Made by a program: the position numbers and the translations under genes
DNA from: Cricetomys ansorgei
Taxonomy: Eukaryota; Chordata; Mammalia; Rodentia; Nesomyidae
Assembly (NCBI GenBank): GCA_026225945.1
Contig: JAMJFZ010003728.1
Coordinates: 1-64,000 of the forward strand
DNA: 64,000 nucleotides
Reading direction: 5' to 3'
Notes under the pieces: generated by a model
Database searches by the model: none
What the model was told of the DNA's origin: nothing
What the model saw: only the letters and a program-made list of their open reading frames with translations
Shown: positions 1 to 13,345 of the stretch, piece by piece
How positions within the stretch are numbered: position 1 is the stretch's first letter
How the letters are laid out: the number at the start of each line of letters is the position of its first letter

Positions 1-130
1 TGGGTCTCTAGACTTTAGTGACAGCAATTTGTCCTCTATTTTTCAGAAGGAAACTATTATTGGAATGTTTATATCCTTCAATAGCACCCCTAAAAGTCGG
101 GCCTTGTCTGTTTGTAAATAAAAAGAGACC

Positions 131-197
131 GTGGCCGGACAGCTCAGTGGTAGAGTGCTCTGGGCTGTGCCTGAACCCTGGTGTGATCCCAGTGCGC
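131..197 (+). repeat. ID-like SINE fragment
   Basis: It has an A-box-like agctcagtggtagag core followed by a degenerate gaaccctggtgtgatccc B-box region, as in rodent ID (tRNA-Ala/BC1-derived) elements. It is diverged and leads directly into a TG-rich repeat. It is not a functional tRNA gene. Confidence 0.6.
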
Positions 198-237
198 CAG
201 GAAATGAGAGGAGAAACCTCCTTTTCCGAGTTTGTGT

Positions 238-885
238 TGAGGGTGTGCATGTGTATGCTCATGTGTGTGTCCATGTGTGCATGTGTGTACTCATGTGTGT
301 GTGTGTGTGTTTGTTTGTGTCTATGTGCTTGTGTGTATATGTATGTGCATGCTCATGTGTGATTATGTTTGTGTCTGTGCGTGTCTTGTGTGTACGTGTG
401 TGTCCATGTTTGAGTTCATGTGTGTGTGTCCATGTGTGCATGCATACGCTCATGTGTGCACATGCACTCGTGTGTGTACATATATGTATGTACTGTGTGT
501 GCTCATGTATATGCATATACTCATGTGTATGCGTGTGCATATATGTGCTCACGTGTGTGTTCATGTGTGTGTGCTCGTGTGTATGTGTGTTCATGTGTAT
601 ATGCATGTGTGCATATATGTATATGCACACCTGTGTGTGCATGTGTGTGCATATAACTCATGTCTATGTGCGTACATGTGTGTACTCATATGTGTGCATA
701 TGTATGCTCATGTGTGTGTTCATTTGTGTGCTCATGTGTGTTTATGTGTGTGCTCATGTGTGTTTTTATGTGTGCTCATGTGTTTATGCGTGTGTTCATG
801 TGTGTGTGCTCATGTGTATGTGTGCATGTGTGTATGTATGTGCTCATATATGTGCATGTGTGTGCTCCTGTGTGAGTACTTGTGA
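238..885 (+). repeat. Degenerate TG-rich repeat
   Basis: About 650 bp of (TG)n broken by recurring 'tgtgctcatg', 'catgtgtg' and 'gtatatgcat' motifs. This gives a higher-order pattern of roughly 12-20 bp. It is stop-poor in several frames, which produces spurious Cys/Val-rich open frames on both strands. Confidence 0.9.
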
Positions 886-929
886 AAGAATAACCTCAGT
901 GTCTTCTCAGCCTCTGTCCACCTTTCCTT

Positions 930-1115
930 TTTGAAACAGCATCGCTCACTGGCCTGAGCTCGCCATGTAGGCTGGCTGACAGGGGAGCCCCAAGGATCTC
1001 CATCCCCACCTCCCCCGGTGCTGGGATTACATGCACACACCTGCTTTTCTGTGTGGGCTGCAGGGATAACTCAGGTCCTCCTGCCTGCAAGGCGAGCACT
1101 TTACTGACGGAAGCA
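930..1115 (-). repeat. B4-family SINE (reverse)
   Basis: Read on the plus strand it shows the reverse of a B4 element: a B1-like part with 'ggtgctgggattacatgcacacacc', followed by an ID-like part with 'aactcaggtcctcctgcctgcaaggcgagcac'. It is diverged. Confidence 0.65.
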
Positions 1116-2036
1116 CTCCTTAAGTCCTTCCTTTGAAAGTCTTCCGTCTAACACTGGGCGTCTGCATACACAGACGTTTATTTATTCATTTTTGTATCCC
1201 ATACTGATCCTCGGTCCTGGCATGAAAGTGAGAGAGACACAGGAGCATGACATCCTGCAGCACGCGAGGCGTGTGCTCTCCAGCGGCCTCTAGGCATGTG
1301 GTTTTCAGGCAGATTCAAGTGCGGAGCCCTTAACTAATGACACTGGAGCAAGGAAAAGCAAAGGAGTATGTTTAACATTTTAAAAGCCACTTAAATGCCT
1401 GCTGTATGCTGAAGTAATTAATTTCTTTAAATAGAAATGGATGCGCATCACTTGCCTGCTCCTCAGATAACTTAGTTGGCTCTCTCCCTGGCAACCTGGT
1501 GCTCAGCAGGTGTGGAAAAGCTACCAACACCTGCAGAGTCGTCAGGAGAAAAGGAAAAGGGCACTATAAAAATAGACTCAGATGCCGGGCTCATGATTAA
1601 CCACAATCTCGACACACTTCTGAATGCCATCCTGCAGACAAAAACATGAATATTTTAAGGCTCCAAAATTTTTGTTAGCGCACAGAGGTTTACTGTGAGA
1701 ATGCTAAGTCTGCTCACTGAGCATCTCCACAGCCAAGCCCTGCTCACAGCAACAAGTGCACAGACTGTGCCCAGAGGCTCAAGGGTGGAAACTGCGGTGC
1801 GCTGCGGTGGAAATGTCCAGTCAAGAGAAGCAGCATACCAGGTGTGTACACAGTGATGGACACTCCATAAACATGAGCAAAGGAAAATGAGCTGCTCAGA
1901 GCCCCAAACCCTGAGCGTATGTCCAACTCCCCAGCCCCACAGAACAACATAAATGCATGGGAGATGGCAAGAAAGGATGCACTGCACAGGGACAGGACCA
2001 CAGAAGTGAGGGTGGATGAGAATCGGGCAAAGACGC

Positions 2037-2132
2037 CTGTGCCATGGACGGAGGAGCAGGGCCAGCCTGTGCCACGGACAGAGGAGCAGGGCCAGCCCAG
2101 CCTGTGCCATGGATGGAGGAGCAGGGCCAGCG
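2037..2132 (+). repeat. Three-copy 30-34-bp tandem repeat
   Basis: Three copies of a unit built on 'ctgtgccatggacggagg' plus 'agcagggccagc', with a few substitutions and a 4-bp insertion before the last copy. Confidence 0.8.
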
Positions 2133-2767
2133 GGTCTGAACCCTCGAGGAGGTGGTGGTCTAAGGGAGAGGTACATACAGAATTTTGTGAATGAAATAGA
2201 AGGGCCAAGGGTTCCTTGTGTGTGTTCCTTGTAAGTCTTGTGCAGAGCCATTTATAGCACATCACAATGAGGCATGCAGCAGAACGTCACCGTTCTGTAA
2301 GCTTGACAAGTATTGGCACCGTCATTAACTCAGTTTGTTCATGGCATTTAAGGGGTCCGGGGTAAGCTGTTGGAAGCGAAGCTAGCTAATGCAGAGCCAA
2401 TGAGGGTGCAGCTTTGATCACACTGAAGCAATTCAGAGAGAAAAGGAGATCACCATGGCTTAGAGACCTGACCTCAACACGAACGGTAAGGAGGGACGCG
2501 TGTCGGGGCCAAGTCAGATGGGCTCTCTGGTGTGTTTCAGGGGCACAAAGCTGGTTTTACAGGACAGAGTAATGTCACTCGACACATCGTTTCCGGAGAG
2601 ACAATCTGTTACATCCATGTAGGAAGAAAAGCTTTGACGCTGAATACTCACTCCTGATGGAAACTCTCAGCAAACTACAACAGAAGAAAAGTTCTCCAAC
2701 TTATAAAGCACACATAGTTTTCTGGGGGTGTAGCTCAGTGTGAGGAAAAGATGAGAAAGAAACCCCA

Positions 2768-2965
2768 GGAGCCTGGGAAATGGCTCAGCAGGGAAGGGGA
2801 TCGCTGTGAGGTCAAGAGGATTGAGTGTAGGTCCCCAGCACTCCGTGGCTGTGCATACCTGTGACTGCAACACTCTAAGTGCAGGGTAGATCCTACGGCT
2901 CGCAGACCTGAGCTCCAGGTTCAACAAGAGACCCTGTCTCAAAGACCAAGATGGAGAATGGAAGA
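2768..2965 (+). repeat. B4-like SINE
   Basis: 'aaatggctcagcagg', 'gtaggtccccagcac' and 'gagaccctgtctcaaagacc' occur in the order expected of a B4 (ID-like head, B1-like tail). A CA-rich minisatellite begins about 25 bp after its 3' end. Confidence 0.6.
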
Positions 2966-2982
2966 GAAAGAGTTATACATAC

Positions 2983-3432
2983 ACAGGCAGGTACACCCCA
3001 AAGGCACACATGCACACGCACAGGCAGGTACACCCCACAGACACACATGCACACGCACAGGCAGGTACACCCCACAGACACACATGCACACGCACAGGCG
3101 GATGCACCCACAGACACACATGCACACACACAGGCAGGTACACCCATAGACACACACACGTACACACACAGGCAGGTACACCCATAGACACACACACGTA
3201 CACACACAGGCAGATGCCACACACAGACACACATGCACACACACAGGTGGGTACACCCCACAGACACACATGCACACGCACAGGCGGGTACACCCCACAG
3301 ACACACATGCACACACACAGGCAGGTGCACACACAGACACCACACACACGTACACACACAGGCAGATGCACACACACACATACACACACACACAGGCAGA
3401 TGCACACACAGACACACATACACACACACACA
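2983..3432 (+). repeat. CA-rich minisatellite, ~37-bp unit
   Basis: About a dozen copies of a unit made of 'caggcaggtacacccca' plus 'cagacacacatgcacacgca', with length variants. It follows a B4 SINE and probably grew from the SINE's CA tail. Confidence 0.88.
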
Positions 3433-3828
3433 ACCCACCACCACCAACAAAAACTCCATAGCTTAGTATCATATATAAACAGCAAAACCCTCACTGCTTT
3501 TCCTTTAAAACCAGAACAAAGCAAGGACATCAACATTCCACCAGAGGCTCTAGCCAGTGCAGCCAGGCAAGCAAAGGAAAGATCTAGAGAACAGAAAGGA
3601 AGAAGGAAATGGTCTTTATCTGCAGATGGCTAGGCTTTCCTAAGTTTCACACCCCATTGAGATTACGTTACTGTTGTTGACAGGCAGAGCCAGCAGAGTT
3701 GTGGAGTGCAAGGTTAACACAAAAATAAAATCTCTGCCAAACAGTTAAAATTAAAAATTAATATATACTCATCTGAGAGAGATTGGTGAATTTAGTACTA
3801 ACACCACAGGAAAAACTATAAACTCAAA

Positions 3829-4030
3829 GGAATGGCTGGGTGGGAACGGTGCTCGCCAGGCTGCCATGCAGGCCTGAGCACGTGAGCCAGAGACCCAGCT
3901 CTCACCGTGAAGGAGAGAACTCACTCCTGAAAGCTGTCCTCCGGCCTCTGCGTGCAGCTCACCCCTTCTTTCACACGCGCATACATACACAACCGTAACA
4001 GAAGAATCTATAAAATGTTGCCGTGGAGAT
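3829..4030 (+). repeat. Possible B2/B3- or B4-type SINE
   Basis: It has the usual 3' layout of 'gaaagctgtcctccggcctctgcgtg' followed by a CA-like 'acacgcgcatacatacacaa' tail, but a poorly conserved head. Assignment to a family is uncertain. Confidence 0.4.
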
Positions 4031-4256
4031 AAAACAGAAGCACACAATTTTCTCGAATTAAAAGACTTGGTATTGTTAAAATGTCAATCATCTCCAAATG
4101 GAGCTACTGAATCAATGCAGTAAATCAGTACAGAGAATACGGACTAGGAGAAAAGCAGAAAGGTTAGCACCCTTTGATAGGAAGACCAAAGCCTCGTCAG
4201 TCACAACAGCAGAGTCAGACCAACATAGTAAGTACCTGAGAAGGTCCTAAAATTGA

Positions 4257-4442
4257 GGCTGCAGAGGCTTCTCAGTCAGCAGAGCACTGTCTGCTCTTCC
4301 CGAGGACCCAGGCTTGATTCCCAGAACCCACGCTGTGGCTAACAACTGTCTATAACTTGCATTCCAGGGCATCCAGCATGCTACACAATACACCGACACA
4401 CATGCAGGAAAAACACCCTACACATAAAATAAATTAAAAACA
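4257..4442 (+). repeat. B2/B3-type SINE
   Basis: It has 'agcagagcactgtctgctct', 'gattcccagaacccac' and an A-rich end 'aaataaattaaaaacaac'. It is a tRNA-derived rodent SINE and is diverged. Confidence 0.65.
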
Positions 4443-5188
4443 ACTAAAAGAGAGAGAAATAAAAGAAGGTTCTAACACTGAGTCAGGCATACACAGAAAA
4501 AAGATAACAAGGAATCAGGATCACAGAGGCTTCTCAACAAACGCTAGAGAAATGACCAGATAAAAATACCCCAGCCCTGTCCCAGCCACAAGCAAGAGTT
4601 AACAGAAAATGGCTTATAATAGAACTACTGAAACTGTGGGCTACTAAAAGGATGTCTTTGGGACTATAGGGTAATCAGAAATTTCTAAAACAAGATGTAA
4701 TAAAACAATAAAAACACGGAGTGTAACAAATTAAGGTTTACTAACAATTAAAAACTCATCTTCAAAATACAGCAACGAGTCAGTCTCAACGGTTCAGTGA
4801 CCTGTCTGTTACACACGTTTGCTCCACACCCGCACTACTGCTCTGGTCGCCGTCACGCCCCACGGTCTGTCCAGTGCTAGCCTGCGGACCCATCTCTGAC
4901 CCAGACACTGGCCTGCTGCGAGGTGTGATCTCTGGACAGAGCTACGGAGTGTACCCCGGGCGGGGAGGTGTGCGGGCCTGCAGTGGTGCTGGCTTTCTCG
5001 CACACAGGCTGATAGAGAGGAAGAAGAAGATTCTGGCGTTCTGGAACTTGTACAGCTTAACAACCGGCAATATCCATGCCACAGCCTGAACGCTGATAAA
5101 TCAATCCATTACATTCCGACCCAACCCCCACAGCTTCAGGACATGGGCACAATGAGACAGATTCTCGCCCAAGGACCTGCTGCGGTCC

Positions 5189-5342
5189 ACCTGAAGCCCC
5201 CTGGGCATCTCTGAGTGCCTGCACTGCTCACATGGAGTCCCAGTACAGCCTTGAATGTCTGCCTGGACCACCTGCAGCCCCCTGGGCAGTCCTGAGTGCC
5301 CACTCTGCCCCCCTGCGGCCCCCGGGCAGTCCCCAGTGCCAG
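5189..5342 (+). repeat. Three imperfect ~32-bp duplications
   Basis: 'cctgaagccccctgggca', 'cctgcagccccctgggcagt' and 'cctgcggcccccgggcagt' are each followed by a 'gagtgcc/cagtgcc' end. The first two copies are about 80 bp apart and the last two about 43 bp. Confidence 0.6.
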
Positions 5343-5344
5343 TT

Positions 5345-5660
5345 TTCTGTGTTAGTTCTTTTCTATTGTTGTGACAGACCATTCAGAGGATCAGCCATTG
5401 TGCTGGGCTGCTCACAGTGGGGCAGCTCAAATCACATCCCAGCAAGCTCAGAGGCAGAGCATGAGACAGGCAGCAGAGAGCCTCCCACCCAGTGAGCTAC
5501 GTCCTCCAGCAGGGCACCACTTACTAAAGCTTCTACCATCTTACAAAAATCACACCACTCACTGGGTGTGGATGAGGCACTCCAAACAGGAGTCTGTGGG
5601 TAACACTTGGTATTCAATCCACAACAGGGTAAGTCCTGTGTAATCTCCACCCAGTGACTA
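5345..5660. repeat. Old interspersed repeat, family not named
   Basis: The opening ('tgtgttagttcttttctatt', then 'gttgtgacagacc') and the body resemble a dispersed rodent repeat that recurs, in diverged form, at 32387, 34430 and 58275 in this window. The family was not assigned. Confidence 0.4.
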
Positions 5661-5699
5661 CAGTATCCGAAAGTCCTTTCAGGCATTCACGGGTCAGAT

Positions 5700-5757
5700 G
5701 ACCTCTCTTTCTGTCTCTCTCTCCCTCCCTCTCCCCATCGCCCCCCTCTCCCTCCAC
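5700..5757 (+). repeat. CT-rich low-complexity tract
   Basis: Runs of tctctct and ccctccc make a pyrimidine-rich stretch of about 58 bp. Confidence 0.8.
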
Positions 5758-8700
5758 ATATTTATCTTAACATGACCCAGGCTCTTTCCTAGATCAGACT
5801 AGAAAACTCCACGAAACAAGAACTTGATGGCTCACGGGCACTGTCTAGAAACATGGCACAGCTGAGAGACGAGTCGATGGGTCTCATCCTGAGTGATGCA
5901 TCGACTGGAACCACACGCTTCAAGCTAAACTGTAGTTTACAGGCGCTTTCTTTATGATTACCCAAACTAGAAACCACCAGAAGAAAACCGTCCCATAGGT
6001 GAAGGGGTAAAAGGCGGCGTCACATCTTTATAACGGAATTCTGCCTACGTGAGACGAAGGGAGCTACTGAACGTCACACAGCACTTCAGGGACAGGATGG
6101 TGACGTGAAGGCCCTGGGAGGGGAGGGAGGGCAGGGTGAATGGTGAGCCACGGAAGGCTCTAGTGCTGCTGTGATGGTGAAATGTGACATTCTGGATTTG
6201 CCAAAATCTAGGGAATATAATGGAGTCCAAACTGGACTCCAGTGTAAACTGGACCTTCTCTGATGTTCACCTGTCAGTGGGGTCCATCGGTGCTGGAGCA
6301 CCGCTCAGGTAAGAGCCAACCGTGGAGTGGATTACACACAGTGACTCCACCTTTCTGTGTATTTTTGCAAAAATAAGTCTACTTTTAAAAATATAAGTTA
6401 ATTAATTTATTCTGCAAGTCAAGATTGAAGAATTTTAAGGTTACATCTCTAAACAGATGTGACATACTCTGATTACACAATAATTTTCATTAAGCGTTTT
6501 TAGAACAAAGCATTAGACTTCTCTTACGTAGCACCATGGGATGACCTGCAAGTACTCAGAAAATGCTTTTCCCCAGTTGGAAACCTATTTACAGAAACAT
6601 CAACCTCAGGGTTAACTAACAGCAAAAACATGTCCAATTAAAAAGGACATTAAGTATAAATACTTTTCTAATTGTTTTCCCAAAATATCATATTTTGAGG
6701 CAAGGATAAAGCTTAAAATATAAAATTCTATGCATAGGAAAGAAAATATTGTTTCCAAATCTCAATTTATTCCCCTAAAACTTGATTTGAAACCTCATCG
6801 TACCCTTCACTGCAAGGGATGGGGGGGGTCAGGGCCTCCGAGTGTGCCAGGGCACCGTCCCCCTGCACTCAAGCTTCTCAACACCTGCGTGCTGATAAAA
6901 CCCACAAACGCCTGCAGGTGAGCTTGCAGCAGCCCAGCGGAGAACTGCAGTGTCCGCAGCCCTGTCCGTAGCTGTGCTGAAGCCAGGCCCCGGGGGCTCC
7001 TGGGACCGGCCCTGGGCCGCCTCCCCCAGTCCACACGGCTGTCCACCTGCACGCTTTCTCCTCCCTCGTCGCACATCTCTACATCCCCAATGTCAGCACC
7101 ATCCTTGACTTTTCACGGGTAGAGCAAACGCTCTGGGATGAGAACTCGGTGCTCCCTGTCTCTTCCCACCTCCTCCCTGCTGGACTTGTCTCCTCTTCCT
7201 TCCCACAACCTCGAGGAAGCCGCCGCCACGCACTGGAGTAACAGTGAACGCGGCTTTACTCCGGGCCGACGCATTCCTTCGATCCCTAGTCTTCTCAACA
7301 AGACTGTTCAGCTGAATCTAACCAGACTTCCAGACTCGGTGTGGAACGGCCTATAGGAAAACTGACCAGACTCTTCAAATGTGAACATCACGGTCGCTTC
7401 ACTCAAGGGAACTACAGAAGACAAGTCACCCGGTCAGTAAGCAAATCAGGCAGAGTCAACAACACACCTAGTGGAAATCTGGAGAAACTGACGCACCAAG
7501 TGTTGACTGGGCTGACTGAGGCACTGCTAGAGGCAGAGAAATTCATTAAGAAAATTAAAATTTTGAAAAGAAACAAAAATATCAGATATTTAAAGTTCGA
7601 CGAACTAAATGATACAGTAGAAATCACTGCCAACAAACTCAACCTAGTGCGAGAGAGGGAAAGTTAAAAACAGACAGAAACACATTTAGGTGTCAATACG
7701 GGGAAAAAAAGCAAATGCACATAACACATGTCCAAGAACCAGGGGGGAAACTCAGGAGACCAAACTCAAGACCTGACGGGGTACAATGACGGGCCGAAAT
7801 AAAAAGTAAAGGCGTAAAAACCAGCGCCGAAATAAAAAGTAAAGGCATAAAAACCAGCTCCGTGAAAGGGCAGCAGCAGACACCTCCAAATCTAAGCGAG
7901 AGCTCCTCTTGCTTGAGGCCATGCCCTCACAAGAGGTCTTTATAACCCGAGAAAAGGACCAGGGAAGAACCGCTGCAGGACACAGCAAGAACCGGCATGA
8001 AGAGCCGTAGGAGGAAAGGCAAAGCGTGTGCAAAGGCAAGCACACCAGCTACCACCGGACCCTGAGACCCTGGGAGCTACGCGAGCAGACTGTGTACTTG
8101 ACACTTAGGCAAACGCTGGCAGAGGTTGCATTTCCAGCAAGGCTAAGCCCCCGAGCCGACGGGGAGGTGAAGCCATTTGACAGGGCAGACTCTCCACTAC
8201 ATGAAGACCTCAGCAAGTGCGGCCCACCGCCTCATGCTCACCTACCCCAGGGTCACTTCGACTGTTCGCAGTGTTCGCTGCTTTCTTCTGAATATTCAAC
8301 CCCCACGGCGCCTGTTTCCTCCTGGAAACCTTCCGTCTAGTAACTGTGCGCTTAGTCAATATCGACTCAAAAATAAAAGTGTTTAAATCCCAGAAAAGAG
8401 CTGCCAGAGGCGGAAGGGCTGTGTTGAGCTTCAGTTCCCTGTCCAGCACCCTCCTGCCCAGCCTCTGAGGGCCGCTGTGACCCGGGAAGTGCCTTGCTTC
8501 TCCTAGACACACGCGGCTTTCCAGTGGGCAGTCTGTGCTGATGTGCTCTCATTTACTGCATTCGATTCTCAGAGCGCGGAACCGACTTTCTCAGGTCGGG
8601 AACATGGTTTGGCTCTTAGAGCCCTCCTGGAGTTGGCTTGTATTCCCCTCCTTGGACTGCTGTATCAGGTCAAGTCCGCAGTACTCAGCAGGTGTGACAG

Positions 8701-8961
8701 ACACAACCACCTCTACACGTGGGAGTGTCCAGAACAGTGCCTGGTACGCAGGGAGCTCACGCCTATGTGATGCGGGCTCTGAGGCACTGGTCACATACTA
8801 GCGGGCTCAGCTGTCGCCTGCTGTAACGTCACTTCAAACAGGGCGCTCACTCTGCACACGTAGTGGATAGCACTGTTGAACTGAATGTGATCTGACATTT
8901 GGCAAAGGCCAGAGAAGTCAAACCACTTTTTAAAAAGTGTAATAGATATTAAACATATAAA

Positions 8962-9032
8962 TTCTTTTTCTCCCTCCCTCTCTCTCTTCCCCCTCTCTCA
9001 GTCTCTCTCTCCCCTCTCCCCCCCTCTTTCAA
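8962..9032 (+). repeat. CT-rich low-complexity tract
   Basis: About 70 bp consisting almost entirely of C and T, with ctctctct and ctccccct runs. Confidence 0.85.
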
Positions 9033-9255
9033 GTAAAGCATTTAAAAGCAAAGCCAAGGGCCAGGTGAGGCTGCAGTAGCATCTGCTGCACAGAAACCTC
9101 TGACTGGCTTCCTCGCACTTGTTTAAAGCTACCCCTTATGCAAATCAAAGCTCCTATCCAAAGGATTATACAAATGCATATTTGAGTTGAATTAAAAATG
9201 TATTTCCAAAGATAAATTTTATGTTTCCTTTTATTTATTAAGCAATAACAAAAAA

Positions 9256-9460
9256 ATGGAGCTGGAGAAATGGCTCAGTGGTTAAGAATGGCTCGCTGCT
9301 CTTACAGAGGACCTGCGTTCTGGCACAAGATGACTCACAACTGCAGGGGATCTGAGTCCCAGTTACAGCCTGGTGCCTGCACTCACATGGTACATGTGCG
9401 TGCACCTACACACACACATATACACACACTTAAAAAAATTAAAATCTAAAAAGAAAACCG
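9256..9460 (+). repeat. B2 SINE
   Basis: It starts 'agctggagaaatggctcagt', has 'agaggacctgcgttc' and 'tggtgcctgcactcacatgg', and ends with a CA run and an A-rich tail. Order and content match a complete, moderately diverged B2. Confidence 0.85.
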
Positions 9461-11836
9461 AAAACACAAAACCAAGGTGTTGTACATGTCTTCTCTGAGC
9501 TGAAAGACAAAGAGCAGGTGCAGCTCCGGGCAGCACCCACGGCATGCGCACCCAGCATCTGCCATCCCAGGCCCTTTTCAAGGTGTGTACTAAGTTATTC
9601 TACTTGTATTCAACTTTCTGTTATTTTCTTAAAGTGGGAAAAAGCAAAAATTAAAAACAAGTATTTCTCTATGACATTACTTCAGAGGTCAACTTAAATT
9701 TCAACAATCAGCAGAAATGATCAAACTCACAAGACTCAGTGACTGAAGACAGTCAAAGCAGCAATGGTCTTTTGTCGTGTGTGAGGCACATCTGCCTTGC
9801 ACAGCTGTTTTTCAAGAGGCAGGACAAAGCCATGCTGTCCACACTTCTAAGTATTGTGCACATTAAGTAGGAAAGACTCACTGACAAAAGATTAAAGGAC
9901 TGCAGTGTATTAGGACTTGGGGTGTAATACCAGGAGCCGGCCCCACAAGTCCACAGGGGTCTCGAGGGGAGATAAGGACTTAGGTGAAGGGAGGATGAGT
10001 CAGAAACTGAAGCTAGAAGATTTTTGCAGCGCTGACCGCAGTTCTGACTGACTGCCAGTCAGATGCTTCTTCATACAGATTTCACGAGACAAAGACAAAC
10101 TCATGGTTTCCAAGGGAATACAGATCGTATCATTGTGTAAAGATCTGAGCCAGTTCAGGTGAGCCCCAGGTCCTGAAACCATGTATAATAAAACGCTGGT
10201 GGTTAAAGTATAATCCTAAAATGTTTTCTCAGGCTAAAATTCCTCTGCAGTTAACTTACTTTCATGATCTCTATAAACATGTTTGTATAGAATGCCTTTT
10301 GTTTCCTAGTTAAATGGCAACTCCTTATGTCTGATTCTTTTTTCTTTTATATCACACTACTAAGTAGGGTAAAGGTTGTTTTAGCCAATCTAACTTAGTT
10401 ACTAAGTTTCTTTTTCTCTGCGGGCATGTCACGCATGGACCCCCATCTTGTAAGTTGCATATCCAGGAAACTCAGAGTGTACGTAGGAGGAGGCCACTTC
10501 TCCTGACTGGCTAGGGCTTATCAGCTGTTCTCAAGTTTACAACGCCCTGATTGCCTTGTCCCAGAGTTTGCTCAGGGACAGATGCACCAAGAAGATCCTG
10601 GAGTCACAGCCTCATAAAGAAATTCCTAGGTTTTGTGCTTACACAATCTCCAAGTCTTAAGGAAGATTCCTGAACAATTCCCTGAGAGCAGATGAGTCTG
10701 AGGTAAGGATCTTCCTAAAGAGACTCAGAATTAATTTTCTTGGGTAAAAACATAAATGAAATCATAACGTAAATGCTCCTAACACTGCAACACGTAGAGA
10801 TCACAGGGACAGCCCGACGCTCAGCATTCAGCTCTGCTGGACTGTGTCAAACAGCTGTGCTGGCTTCATGACTCCGCTGTATTCATGGGCCATGGCTGTG
10901 CCAGGTAAACTTTTTCCAAGACTCACTGAGAAAACAATGCTTTCAAAGCCAACCCTTGGCCAAGTGTGAGACCCAAGGCTACTTCTGAGTTCCTTATGCG
11001 AGCCTCTCTCTGATTCCCAGACTGTGTGGTCCAGCAGGCCACAGCCAAGACTTCCTACTCTACACCCTCCCAGCAAGACTGCAGCTGACCCAACTGGACA
11101 CCTCTGTGGCAATCCCAAATCCTCAAAGAAACACCGGAGATGATGAACCCAGGCTGGAGACTTCAGTGTTTACTACCTAGCAGGGAACAGAGTAGACACC
11201 GGACACAGTTCCCACAGAAGCCATGAGCACACCACTGCCATCTGCCGAGGAAGATGGGGGTGGGGGTTCCAAAGAGAACCATGGGTAATGCTCGGCAATC
11301 TAATCAACAGGACGCCAGTGTTGAAGACAGAGAATGCTTATTAAATTTGTCTCTTAAGAGATTCAATTTTTGGTCATGTTTAAGAACTATTTAATTACAT
11401 CCTCTCTTATAAACGAATAACTGCATGCATGCTGCTTCCTGTGCACTAGGACTCTCACGGCAGTCTGCGTGGATGTACGGAGTCCAGCAAGATGAGTGCA
11501 CCTTTCAGAGGACTCACTTTCTCTGTCACTCATCTGTGGCTGTGTGATCTCCTGGGTGACTCTACCTGCACGGAGCACTGGCCTTCTGTTCTCTCGGGTT
11601 GCTGGGGGACGCATGGTCTGCAGAGTGTTGGTGATCGCAGGCGGCCTGGTGACTCGTGGTCTGCAGAGCGTTGGTGACCGCAGGCGGCCTCAGTCCCGCT
11701 TTGCTGTTGCTGCCTGTGCAGTGAAGGAGGAGCCATGCTGCTAGAAATACGTTCCCCGTGACGGTTCATGCTGTGTGGCCTGGGACGACGCGCTTGGCCG
11801 TGTTCCTAACTGTGCCACAGGCAAGGAAGAGTAAAT

Positions 11837-12055
11837 GCAGGCTGGGGAGATGGTTCTGTGGTAAGAGTGCTTGCTGTGCAAGCAGAGAGACCTGGGTTCC
11901 AATCCCCAGCACCTATGTAAAAAGCCAGGCATGGCCAGATACATGTCTGAAACTCCAACAGTCTACATGTTGGGGCAAATTCCCAAACAGGTGGAAGCCA
12001 GTCTAGGGTTGGAGGCTGATCTGGCAACAGAGGTGCAAGCAGGGACCAGCTCCGG
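11837..12055 (+). repeat. B4 SINE
   Basis: The head 'aggctggggagatggttctg' and 'aagagtgcttgctgtgcaag', then 'gttccaatccccagcacc', then 'aaaaagccaggcatggcc' with a B1-derived second half, are typical of B4. Confidence 0.75.
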
Positions 12056-13149
12056 CATCCTCCGTAGGCTCAGACCTCACCATGACAATCTGCATGAGAA
12101 GGAGCTAGCCTGGCTTGCCCTGGCTTTTTGTATGCTCTCTTCATACTCCCAACTGTGCTACAAGCCATGTCTAGTAACATGAAGAACAGAGCTAAACTCC
12201 GCAAGTTCCGCCAGGTGTCTACACCACAACCACAGGATTTACGGGTTCGGGATGCAGAAATTAGAACTACAGGGCTCCCTCTAGTGGTGTAAAACGCACC
12301 GACATACACGCCTACCTCTCACCTCCCAGGCCCCCAACTTGAGACTTGCTCCTGACTCTTGACCTGGGAGGAAGGGGAGGAGGAGAGGAGTGTTGATCTG
12401 GCTCCTTTCCTCCTGGGAATCAAGTGTTACAGTCACATCACTTCTAACACCCATCCGCGCCACATGGCAGACATCAAACGTGAAGGTACAGCGTCAGCAA
12501 ACCTGCTTCCTTTGGAGCCATGGAAAGCCCACCCAGCATGGAGGGAATGAAAGGCTGGGGCAGAGCCAGGCTGGTCAGTGACCCAGGCATCGGGAAGAGG
12601 GGGAGTTCAGGCCCAAGGCAAACAAAAAGAGAGCCTCAAAACTTAGGTAAGAATCAACTTCTTCACTTGCTGTGAAACTGCACTGGGGAAACAATAACAA
12701 TTAGATTCAAGCAGTTTTAGGACAGGCTCAGCCTAGGATTCTGGGCAGCAGGGGCTTCTCTGCCAGTGAGGACTGTCAAGGGCTGACAGCTGCAGCCGCC
12801 CGGCCTGTTGAACTGCCTTCTGTTCAATGGCCCGTGCCTCCTCAGGGCTGCTGCTCACACTGAGCCGGAGCCTGCTGTGAGAGCGCTGACGAACGCGGGG
12901 TCCGACGGGTGGACAAAATCGATGCAAACAAGGAGGCCAGCACAGCAGCACCACGGAGACGCACGGACCCGGCTGCTAAAACCGCAAGCACAATTACGAC
13001 GGACCCGGCGGTGGCTGTCATGAAATATGTATTTTTGCTGTCATGCATGGAGGTAATCTTTTTTAAAACTCAGCTTAGTTCTCTCGGTTTAGAAGGAAAA
13101 ATGAGAAATGACAGAAAATCACTCACAAGTCAAGTGTCTTAAAAATGTG

Positions 13150-13345
13150 GACTACGGTAAAACGTTTGCTGTGTAAGCACGGACCGGAGTTCAGAGCCAG
13201 AACCCACGGGCCAGGTGTGGCCGTGTGCTGAGAGGCAAGGCAGATGCTGGGGCTGCTAGCCAGCCAGGGTCAGTGGGAGACCCCAGAGCCTCTGGCCTCC
13301 ATACATGGGCATGAGTGCACTGCATGCATGTGCACATGCAAACAT
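13150..13345 (+). repeat. B4-like SINE
   Basis: A degenerate head at 13155-13200, 'gccaggtgtggccgtgtgct', and a tail 'gcctctggcctccatacatg' leading into CA/TG DNA fit the B4 layout. Confidence 0.6.

Noticed and set aside
131..197. tRNA-like gene (A-box and B-box-like sequences)
   Set aside because: The match is to a diverged ID SINE; no complete cloverleaf can be drawn. The same applies at 54601 and 61920.
7341..7667. 108-codon plus-strand frame, Lys/Asn-rich at its end
   Set aside because: It has no family match and AT-rich composition typical of chance frames. It might be an old element fragment, but nothing supports that.
9256..9460. Pol III gene of interest
   Set aside because: It is an ordinary B2 SINE copy.
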